This document shows, piece by piece, positions 7,876-14,909 of a stretch of 14,909 nucleotides of DNA. A program made the position numbers and the translations under genes. Below the pieces are notes generated by a model, which saw only the letters and a list, made by a program, of their open reading frames with translations, did no database searches and had not been told where the DNA came from. The DNA lies in NCBI RefSeq assembly GCF_000003605.2, contig NW_003116455.1, positions 772,479-787,387 on the forward strand, written 5' to 3'. The DNA comes from Saccoglossus kowalevskii (Eukaryota > Hemichordata > Enteropneusta > Harrimaniidae). The first letter of the stretch is position 1, and the number at the start of each line of letters is the position of its first letter.

Positions 7876-7905
7876 GAGATGAAAGGTCGTTTCATGGGTT
7901 TCCCT

Positions 7906-7912
7906 GGGGCGG
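7906..7912 (+). promoter_or_regulatory. GC box
   Basis: GGGGCGG is an Sp/KLF-type core in the shared promoter region. It is short, so it is weak evidence by itself. Confidence 0.35.
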
Positions 7913-8072
7913 TAACTTCCGAACTTGTAATGTATTATAAACTGCGGAACAGAATTCTCACAGACGGAGCTACACCACGATCACCAAACGCTGCCAGCAC
8001 CAATTACAAACAGGAAAAAACAACAAATTTTCGGATTAACACCTCTGTTTCCCCCCCCACACACACGCTAAC

Positions 8073-8100
8073 CACAGTCACTCCGAGTAGAGTGACTGTG
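8073..8100 (+). promoter_or_regulatory. Perfect 11-bp hairpin upstream of ARSK
   Basis: CACAGTCACTC and GAGTGACTGTG flank a six-base loop. It ends 74 bp before the ARSK ATG and may be in the 5' UTR. CGCTAAC flanks both sides (8066-8072 and 8101-8107) and occurs again at 8121-8127. The stem also contains AGTCACT/AGTGACT, so it may be a pair of protein sites rather than an RNA structure. Confidence 0.5.
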
Positions 8101-8174
8101 CGCTAACCAACTTTCCCCCACGCTAACGAAAAAAAATCTGTTGTCTTCGACTGACTTCCTGTTCCGGTCCGACT

Positions 8175-8294
8175 ATGTTCTCAATGATGCAATCCAGTAT
8201 ACTAATAACAGTGTTATTGTTTACATGTACTTGTATACCACGCGGAAATGAAGGAAAACCAAACAATGTACTCTTCATCATATGTGACGCCATG
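8175..8294 (+). CDS. ARSK: ARSK exon 1 (signal peptide, first metal ligand)
   Basis: It has 40 codons and ends at donor ATG|GTAAGA in phase 0. The hydrophobic core SILITVLLFTCTC follows MFSMMQS, a good signal peptide with likely cleavage near residue 24. The first sulfatase strand PNNVLFIICDAM follows. D38 is the conserved metal ligand; the residue before it is Cys, where human ARSK has Ser. ATGs at 8184 and 8187 are also in frame. Confidence 0.9.
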
Positions 8295-11200
8295 GTAAGA
8301 GCTCCGCTAGGATTGCCTTCTGTGTGTCACAGTTGTGTGTGTGTGTAATCGTCGTCTCCACGTACCAACTTTTTGTGATTTTTTTTCAAACTTGGCATGC
8401 AAGTCACACCTTCATTCTAGTTGGGTAATAAAATCTTAAAAAAATTCCTGATCTCCCGTTGGCATGGTAACAGCCATAAACTGACTTGCGAATACCTTCG
8501 CTCCAAATGTATCTCATCTTACAAATCTTGTAAATACATTGGACATATCTTATTCAACTCGTAGAGTGTGGACAAAAATTGTTTGTTTGACCTTTAAGTT
8601 GGGGTAACTTTTAGCTAGGAATAGCTTTTTAACTTTTCTGTTATTTTTTGAGGGGTTGGGCCAATATTGGTCAAATTTGACAGGCAAGTCACGCCTGCAC
8701 TCTCAAAAGGTGGTCAAAAATTGGAAAAAAAATAGGCTTAACATTTGTTGGTCACAGCTTTGCGCTTTTCTAAACTATATACAAATCTTTGAGTCAAAAT
8801 CTCGGACATATCTAATTCTAATTTGCATGAGTGTGTTTTTGAGTTTACACCAGTGCTTTTCCTGGATTGATATACACCAGACTCCTATTCAGTGCTAGCT
8901 TATATCTTTATTTACACTTCAATAATAGAAGTATCCTGTTTGTGTGTCTGTTCAAACTTGATAGGCTAGCTGGTTCACACCTGCACTCTAGTTAGGTGGA
9001 AACAAACTTTTCCGTCCTATAATTACCATGGCAACACTTTGAAAATAATTTTTGTGTGTGGAGCCTGTCGTCAATCAGCCTTCCAGCTTGTCACTTGTAT
9101 ATAAGTTATTAACTATAAGATTATTACAGTGGGTGTAAAAATAAACTGATCATGAAAATATCATGCAATATCCCTTGAAATTTTCTTAGCAGTGTTTGTT
9201 TTATGACTTTGCATTTAACTGTTGGAAACTTACATATCAAAATTACAGACTATATTTGATGGGGGTGCTTGAATTTGAATTGTACACTTGTGATTATAGA
9301 ATGATCAAGTGTAGAATTTTCCTGTGATGCAAATATTTTCCAATTTAGTAATAATTCACACAGTTCTTTTGCTCAAAATCTGAGAATTTGTCATTATTAG
9401 AGTATTGTAGGTCAGTTGTTGAGGACGAATGTCATTTTATTCTATTTTCCACTATATGAGCAGTTTATTAAATTCCTCTTTGTTTCAGAGTCAATCCAAC
9501 TAACGAAAAATGTGTTGCTCTATTAAAATCGCAGACACAATAACAACATTCTCTTAGTCAATTCAAACTGACAGTGACATATTATTTTTTTGTATTATAT
9601 TAATTTATGTGATGAGTGAAATGATGAGTTAAATATATAAAATCTGATTGAAAACAAAATCAACCATCCACGGGCACCATCTGTAATGAGTCAAATGATA
9701 TTCAGCCATATTTAAAAACCATAATTTGAATTTTCATTCTCAACATAACACAAGGATAAAAATAAGAAATTCAAAAAAAAAACAATGTATGATTGTTACT
9801 ACCCATCACCGCTGGTGACAATGGTTGTGCCCAGGGGAGCCGACTTTCAGGATTGAAAGTGCCAAAGTCAAATCACAGCTAAGAATCTTCAAATTGGATA
9901 TTGGAATATTCCAATGAAAACTGATTTTCATGATCAGTTTATTCTGGTGTCCGCTGTAATAATGTGAAGGCGTATAAATCTTTGGTGAACAATATTATAG
10001 CACAAGGTTCATGATTATAACAAGGAATATAATGTACCATGGGACTTTGTAGGTAAACAAAACAGCCATTGAATTCAATAAAATCAGGGGAGACAATAGT
10101 GGCAAGATTCGTAGTGAAATAAATATGACCAACAAAAGTCGTATGAAGGATGTAACCATGTTCTTCTAGTAACCGTGATATACTGTGGAATACTTTATTT
10201 TCACTGGAATTCATTTTCGCTGAAAAGGCGTTTTGGGCATTTTGTATGGAATTTATTTTCATTGAGTTTTATGTGAAATATAGGGAAAAAAGTATAATCA
10301 CTGGATTTTATTTTCACGGAATCATCCCTTCAGCGAAAATAGCGAAAATAAATTCCAAGCGAAAATAAAGTATTCCACAGTAACACTTTACTTTTATTTG
10401 CAGCCATGATGTTCACTTATTTATATTTTTGCTCCGGTTGATGTATTCAATTTGTCTCTAAAATTACACTTTTAATTCATAATAAATATCTAATTAATTA
10501 GTAGATATTTGTGCGTATGTTTCAGGATGGTCGGCTTGTTGGAAATAACTTGACTGCTGTAAATATGGCAAACATTAACAATCGCCTGGTCAGTCATGGT
10601 GTTACGTTTACCAATGCCTACACAAACTCACCAATATGCTGCCCATCTAGATCAGGTGAGTATGTATGTTTGCTATATTCATATTGAAAGCATTCCTATG
10701 ATAGTACTTCATCAGTGAATTAGGCGAAATAAGCTTCATTTCTCTGACATAAATCTATATTATTCTCACATACATATCAGATTGTTTTTCATTGGAAAAT
10801 CAATTTTTGATTCCAACTAAATCAGTTTTGTTCGTAAAAAAACAACAAAAGAATTAGCATCAAAGCCCTTGAGGGCATTGCACATCCAGTATTCACACAC
10901 ATTTTTTGTCCCACCAAGATGAAATTAGAGAAAATGAAAAAAATGTTTGTTTGAGGGTCCCTTGCAATGTATGGCATTTAGCTCACCTATGGATATTGTC
11001 CAGTATTTAACAATCCCTGCAATTGCATGATTGCTATGTAAACATACTTGTTGTGTGGATCTCACCATATTGTGTAACGATGACAACAGTTTTTTGAGTT
11101 TATTTTGTACAGCATTATGGAGTGGATTGTACACTCACATAACACATGCGTGGAATAACCATGAAGGATTACCTGCTGACTATCCTACATGGAAAATAAA

Positions 11201-14200
11201 GTTGGAGAAAGCAGGATACGATTCCAAAATTTTGGGAAAGACTGATTATGTATCTGGTCGACATACTCTCAGGTTTGTTCTCAACATTTTTAGTCCGCAT
11301 TCGGACACAGTTCGGAAAGGGGACTTATGGATTGACCTCTGTGCGTCTGTGCGTATATGTCCTGTATCATAGACATGTCTAGACTGATTACATTCAAACA
11401 CACATCATACATAATATTATTCATATATACATCAATTTGTTTCACGATCTTATTCAAGATGGCTGAATGGTGGCCATTTTGGTATATAAAAATGATCAAA
11501 AATCAAGCATTTCCGGCATTCCAGAAACCGGATCTTGATTTTATTTATGGATGGATTTTGTTCACAGCTTGGTACATACATTAGAAATTATGGGCCCTTG
11601 ACAAAAGCATCCACAGTTGGCCTTACATGTAAATATACCGGTATATGTAAACCACTGATAGGAATTTTTGAAGATTTTATTGCATTCGCGAAGAAAATCA
11701 TTTCTTAAAAATCAATGACAATCCATGTTTTAACCCCAGAGTTGCTACATATTTTGCAATTTTACATGCAAAATTTAATTTTACAGTATGCTACACCATA
11801 TATCAAACACAATTCAACATGACTGTGGTGTTTCAAATTTCACCTTCACAAAATCATGATTATTTTCGCAATTTTTCAAAGTTTGTTATCAAAACCAGTA
11901 GCCAGTATCTGGTGCAAAATTTAACTCCAAAATTTAAGCGGGAAAAGTATCGTGTTCAGAGGGTTAATGTACAAAATACAGATAATGTTTAGATTTACAT
12001 TCAGGGCATTATTTTGATACGGTCATTGATATTAACTTTCTGTGCATATATGTGTTACATGCATGTTTCTAGGGATTCCTGTAACACTGATGTTACTATT
12101 TTGAAAATCTGGCTTCACAACAATTTATAATTGTTCATAAATGTACTTATAGGATTCCTATTTCACACTATAAAAACTAGTAAACAAAAAAACACAAATT
12201 TGTTATTTTATGTTTATTTCAGTAACCGAGTTGAAGCCTGGACTAGAAATGTCAACTTTACTCTGGCTCAGGAAGGCCGACCTACACCAGTGCTCGTTGG
12301 CAATAAAACAACAATACGAGTGAAAGACGTTGACTGGGACAATATTGACAAGGCAAAAGATTGGTTGGAAAATAGAAAGTCATCCAAAGCAACAAAACCA
12401 TTTTTGCTGTACATCGGAATAAATTTGCCTCATCCGTACTCCACACCAGGTGAAGGCGAGCATCCTGGAGGATCCACTTTCATGACATCGCCATATTGGT
12501 TGCAGTACGTTGACATGTCAAAGGTTACCATACCAAAATGGACGCCATTGGATAAAATGCATCCTGTGGATTACTATGAATCAGCGACAAAGAATTGTAC
12601 ATCACATTTCACCAAAGATGAAATTAGAAAGATTAGAGCATACTATTATGGGATGTGTGCAGAAGTGGATGGCATGGTTGGTGGGTATATTGTCTTATGG
12701 TTAAGCTCTAAAAGTTGCATATTCTGGTACTGTTAGATATCAAATTGTTGCTCTTAAACGGGAATTATTTGTCATTATGTTAAACTGCCAAGTGTACAAG
12801 ACTACAAAATGTAATCTGAGAAAAGCAAACAATAATAGAACAATAGAATACACACATACATGCTAAAATGCAAACTGCACCAAGAGGAGAGGATTAAACT
12901 GTTCACTGAACATAACTTATCCTCAGCTGGTGTAGCTGAGGAAGAAATCATGATAAAAGTTCTCACCTCTACCGACAACAAAGAAATCATTGACTATGCA
13001 AAATTCATTTTTAACTGCTTTAACCGCAGAGATATTGCACTGAAAAAACCACCAGCTGCTCCAAAATAATCACTCAATTTTACATTTCTTGTATTTTTTT
13101 TATTCTGTTTTACTTATTGATCTAATTTTCTGATTGTTTACTTTAGTTTGTTACTTTTTTAGCTAGCTGTGTTTATTTAAACAACATTCATTATTGTGTT
13201 ATTTCAAGATCCCAATACGGATACAAAATCAAAAAAGTTATTAAATTACTTACTTACTTACTTACATAGTTCCAAGCTTGTTCATAATTTTTGAGAAAAT
13301 TGCTCATAAATCATGTGACAATGTTTGTTTATTGTGTACAATTATGAAGGTATTGTTCCATGGCATCATGAAAAAGCATGTGTTATAGTGATGTATTTTG
13401 AGAAACTTAATTAGAAAAAAACCCTGAATCTTAGACACTTTTTAAAACCCAGATTTTTTAAATAATTCATAATTCAAGATAACAAAAAGCTCACAATGTA
13501 TTAGTTTCCAGCCTATTTCATTGGCCTACAACTTAAGATATGACGTCATATCTTCGTCATAGTAAAAAATTTATAATACTGACAAAATGGCCATGCACTT
13601 TCCACTAAAATGCAAACATCAGTTTCTTGAAAATTAGGCTGGTGACCCCCAACTTTTGAAAGTCAATATCCCAATATTGCCCTGGAGTACAATTTATTGG
13701 AAAATGAATAAATTCTGTGTTTTTTCATTTAGGAGTAGGCTATAAACATAATGCTGCTGTTTTCTTCTCAGGAGAGATTTTAGATCAGTTGGATTCTCTT
13801 GGATTAACGAACACAACGCAGGTTATATTCACATCTGATCATGGTGAGATGGCAATGGAACATAGACAGTTTTATAAAATGACAATGTATGAAGCTAGTT
13901 CACATGTACCACTAATCATAACAAACCCGACAGTGCCGAGTAGACAAGGTGTTGCCGTCAATGACCCCGTCAGTTTGGTGGATATCTTCCCGACATTGAT
14001 GGGTATGTACAGACTATTTTCAGACCCCTAACTGAACCGAGTTAAATTACCCCGGTAAGTTGTAATGTTCATCTTTTCAGATATGTTCACAGCAGCGATC
14101 ATTCTGTTCATCTTATTCAGTAGGGCAATCAAATTCAATAATAGATTGATTTGATAATTTGATTTGGTCTATATCAGGTTAAAAGAATGCGCAAAACTGA

Positions 14201-14713
14201 AATGGATCACCAATTTAGTTTCCATGGAAAAGGCTCAAAGGCTCAAAATAGTAACCATTATGAAAAAAAAATAGTGAAATCTACAGGTTCATAATTTGAA
14301 AATCTATTAGAAAACAAAATTTTTACTTTCAAATACAAATGTACTAAGTTACAAAAAATAACTTTGTAAAATGTCAGGAAATTTCTGTGTCAAAAGTGTG
14401 TTAGCTGCGTGCACTCAACCACATAAAGGCCCAGCTTTTTTTGTATAAGTTCATCTCAGAAGTTTGAAAAAGCGTCCTGCTATTTGAATTTTGCATTCAT
14501 TTGCAGATATGGCAGCAATACATCATCCAGTTGGTCTGAATGGTACCTCATTGATGCCTTATTTAGAGGGAAAGAGCCATGTGAAAAAACCTGACTGGGT
14601 TCTGAGTCAATATCACGGCTGTAACGTCAATATGTCTGCATATATGCTGAGAAGACAAGAATGGAAATATATCACATACGGAAATGGAAAACAAGTGGCC
14701 CCACACTTATTCA
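8175..14713 (+). CDS. ARSK: Arylsulfatase K-like gene, six exons, 3' end missing
   Basis: The CDS joins 8175-8294, 10526-10655, 11113-11272, 12223-12680, 13772-14002 and 14507-14713 (1306 nt, 435 codons plus one base). All introns are GT..AG with matching phases. ARSK is a lysosomal sulfatase that removes 2-O-sulfate from glucuronate in heparan and chondroitin/dermatan sulfate. A signal peptide covers about residues 1-24. C78 in CCPSR is the cysteine that would become formylglycine (human C80). Metal ligands are D38 and D312-H313 (TSDHGE), and K126 and H250 match human K128 and H251. Sequons occur at N48, N148, N164, N261, N303, N378 and N408, as expected for a lysosomal glycoprotein. Human ARSK is 536 residues, so about 100 C-terminal residues lie past the window. 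An in-frame TAA at 8124 makes 8175 the first possible ATG. Confidence 0.95.
8330..9060. repeat. ~280-bp degenerate tandem repeat, three copies
   Basis: A block resembling CAAACTTGGCATGCAAGTCA, then CACCTxCACTCTAGTTxGGT, starts near 8391, 8671 and 8953. Period is about 280 bp. A second block (ACAAATCTT, then GGACATATCTxATTC and GAGTGTG) is shared by the first two copies near 8521 and 8780. GTGTGTCTGT-like sequence and a CATGGCAAC/CATGGTAAC block recur in the first and third. Confidence 0.65.
10183..10380. mobile_element. Mariner-type MITE (copy 1)
   Basis: The left end CTGTGGAATACTTTATTTTC (10183-10202) is repeated inverted at the right end (10361-10380). Both ends are flanked by TA (10181-10182 and 10381-10382), the target duplication of Tc1/mariner elements. 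It is 198 bp with no coding capacity. The inner parts carry several ATTTTCGCTG-type motifs in both directions. Confidence 0.85.
10526..10655 (+). CDS. ARSK: ARSK exon 2 (formylglycine site)
   Basis: It runs from acceptor GTTTCAG to donor TCAG|GTGAGT, 130 nt, phase 0 in and phase 1 out. It begins DGR, completing the metal-site motif, and ends NAYTNSPICCPSRS. The codon for the cysteine to be modified (C78) is at 10637-10639. The core pentapeptide CCPSR is intact, with the rest of the signature across the splice junction. Confidence 0.95.
10656..11112 (+). other. ARSK intron 2
   Basis: It is 457 bp, AT-rich, and I see nothing in it. Open frames on both strands (10925-11134 minus, 11031 plus) run into exon 3 and have no support of their own. 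Confidence 0.85.
11113..11272 (+). CDS. ARSK: ARSK exon 3
   Basis: It runs from acceptor TTTGTACAG to donor CTCAG|GTTTGT, 160 nt. It encodes ALWSGLYTHITHAWNNHEGL through GYDSKILGKTDYVSGRHTL, matching human AMWSGLFTHLTESWNNFKGL and GYRTQKFGKLDYTSGHHS. K126 is the conserved active-site lysine. Confidence 0.94.
11273..12222 (+). other. ARSK intron 3
   Basis: It is 950 bp of AT-rich sequence with no recognised repeat, RNA or coding region. The open frame starting at 12131 is intron up to 12222 and then exon 4. Confidence 0.85.
12223..12680 (+). CDS. ARSK: ARSK exon 4
   Basis: It runs from acceptor TTTATTTCAG to donor GGTTG|GTGGGT, 458 nt. It starts SNRVEAWTRNV and contains GINLPHPY, IPKWTPLDKMHPVDYY with active-site H250, and MCAEVDGMVG, all near-identical to human ARSK. 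The open frame extends on both sides of these junctions but stops resembling the family exactly at them. Confidence 0.95.
12681..13771 (+). other. ARSK intron 4, with a LINE remnant
   Basis: It is 1091 bp. The middle is a LINE 3' end (about 12850-13265). The rest is AT-rich without recognised content. Confidence 0.85.
12850..13265 (+). mobile_element. LINE C, 3' fragment with (ACTT)n tail
   Basis: A frame from about 12854 to the stop at 13067-13069 encodes HTYMLKCKLHQEERIKLF and later IIDYAKFIFNCFNRRDI. This matches the HFLLxC...(A/V)K(Y/F)I layout at the end of animal non-LTR reverse transcriptases. About 175 bp of T-rich 3' UTR follows, then ACTT repeats at 13246-13265, as in CR1/L2-type tails. 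It is 5'-truncated and in the sense direction of ARSK. The tail differs from those of LINE A and B, so it is a different family. Confidence 0.75.
13772..14002 (+). CDS. ARSK: ARSK exon 5 (second metal site)
   Basis: It runs from acceptor TTCTTCTCAG to donor GATG|GTATGT, 231 nt. It encodes EILDQLDSLGLTNTTQVIF, then TSDHGEMAMEHRQFYKM and SLVDIFPTLM. D312 and H313 correspond to human D313 and H314. The upstream codons from 13717 are intronic. Confidence 0.95.
14003..14506 (+). other. ARSK intron 5
   Basis: It is 504 bp, AT-rich, with no feature recognised beyond good splice sites. Confidence 0.85.
14507..14713 (+). CDS. ARSK: ARSK exon 6
   Basis: It runs from acceptor CATTTGCAG to donor TTCA|GTAAGC, 207 nt. 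It encodes DMAAIHHPVGLNGTSLMPYL, then SQYHGCNVNMSAYMLR and EWKYITYG, ending HLF. This matches human LSEFHGCNVNASTYMLR and HWKYIAYS. It ends in phase 1, and the next exon lies outside the window. Confidence 0.93.
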
Positions 14714-14909
14714 GTAAGCATCATGCACACTAATGTTGCCCATATAAAACTGTGCAACTAGTATTCTTTCACAATATCTTAATTCACACCTTTTGGGAGA
14801 TGATCGTCAATACTGATTGCTCATAATTAAGACGATTACCAAAAATGTTTCATTTGAACGAAATGCAATAAAGATCTGTTTTGAAGTCATGAGATTATCA
14901 CCATGTTTT
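14714..14909 (+). other. ARSK intron 6, cut by the window edge
   Basis: It begins with donor GTAAGC. The frame reads on to a TAA at 14731-14733, but the protein match to ARSK ends at 14713, so a further exon beyond the window is expected. Confidence 0.8.

Larger units (their letters stand above)
7799..8174. promoter_or_regulatory. Shared head-to-head NMRK/ARSK promoter region
   Basis: These 376 bp separate the two start codons and must contain both 5' UTRs and at least the core promoters, unless a non-coding first exon lies elsewhere. The stretch is visibly richer in G+C and CpG than the flanking introns. It holds a DR1 motif, a GC box (7906-7912), CCAAT (8000-8004), a C-run with CA repeats (8051-8065), a strong hairpin, and three CGCTAAC motifs. 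No TATA box is evident. Open frames across it (for example 7804-8106) resemble nothing. Confidence 0.7.
8295..10525 (+). other. ARSK intron 1
   Basis: This 2231-bp intron contains a three-copy repeat (about 8330-9060) and a MITE (10183-10380). 9061-10180 is AT-rich without recognisable genes. It includes a 16-bp perfect palindrome, ATTGGAATATTCCAAT, at 9900-9915. Confidence 0.85.

Noticed and set aside
7804-8106. 100-codon plus-strand ORF in the NMRK/ARSK gap
   Set aside because: It has no recognisable motif, low-complexity Thr/Pro/Ser content at the end, and spans the proposed promoter and hairpin. It ends before ARSK in an unrelated frame.
9900-9915. 16-bp perfect palindrome ATTGGAATATTCCAAT as a regulatory site
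   Set aside because: It is AT-rich and isolated in a long intron, with no supporting context; noted only in the intron entry.
9939-10262. 107-codon minus-strand ORF
   Set aside because: It starts inside the MITE and reads through its inverted repeat; no family resemblance. Chance ORF.
12860-13069. ORF in ARSK intron 4 as an extra ARSK exon
   Set aside because: It is LINE reverse transcriptase C-terminus, and ARSK exons 4 and 5 already join in phase with continuous family match.
1-14909. tRNA, rRNA, other structured RNA genes or CRISPR arrays
   Set aside because: No cloverleaf-like or rRNA-like sequence was recognised by eye, and the tandem repeats have diverged units with no repeat-spacer structure.

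Overview
This is animal nuclear DNA, AT-rich, with spliced genes and a heavy load of transposon remnants. Both genes have introns with GT..AG borders, and their products match conserved animal enzymes. The LINE remnants and the tandem repeats fit a marine invertebrate such as a lancelet, hemichordate or mollusc, but the sequence alone does not let me name the organism. Most open reading frames longer than 60 codons here are single exons, LINE fragments or chance.

Two divergent genes fill the window. On the minus strand, from 7798 down past the left edge, six small exons encode a nicotinamide riboside kinase (NMRK-like, NAD+ salvage): 7755-7798, 4828-4918, 4412-4463, 3754-3892, 1309-1386 and 1061-1173. 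They join in phase to give 172 complete codons. The C-terminal part is not found in 1-1060. On the plus strand, from 8175 past the right edge, six exons encode arylsulfatase K (ARSK-like, lysosomal glucuronate-2-sulfatase): 8175-8294, 10526-10655, 11113-11272, 12223-12680, 13772-14002 and 14507-14713. They give 435 complete codons, and the last roughly 100 residues lie beyond the window. All catalytic residues I can place are present in both proteins.

The start codons are head to head with only 376 bp between them (7799-8174), so the two genes probably share a promoter. That gap holds a perfect DR1 nuclear-receptor motif, a GC box, a CCAAT box and a perfect 11-bp hairpin. The NMRK start is overlapped by a minimal ATG-TAA upstream frame.

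The introns hold the mobile DNA. NMRK intron 1 (4919-7754) contains two 5'-truncated LINE remnants lying end to end. The upstream one is split by a 1.19-kb element with about 200-bp imperfect terminal inverted repeats and an 8-9 bp target duplication. NMRK intron 4 (1387-3753) holds about ten copies of a roughly 140-bp tandem repeat, each built around an octamer-like ATGCAAAT core, plus a decayed mariner-type MITE. ARSK intron 1 (8295-10525) has a roughly 280-bp three-copy repeat and a better-preserved copy of the same MITE. ARSK intron 4 contains a further LINE 3' end with an ACTT-repeat tail. The two enzymes act in different places (cytosol and lysosome), and nothing here shows a functional link beyond the shared promoter region.
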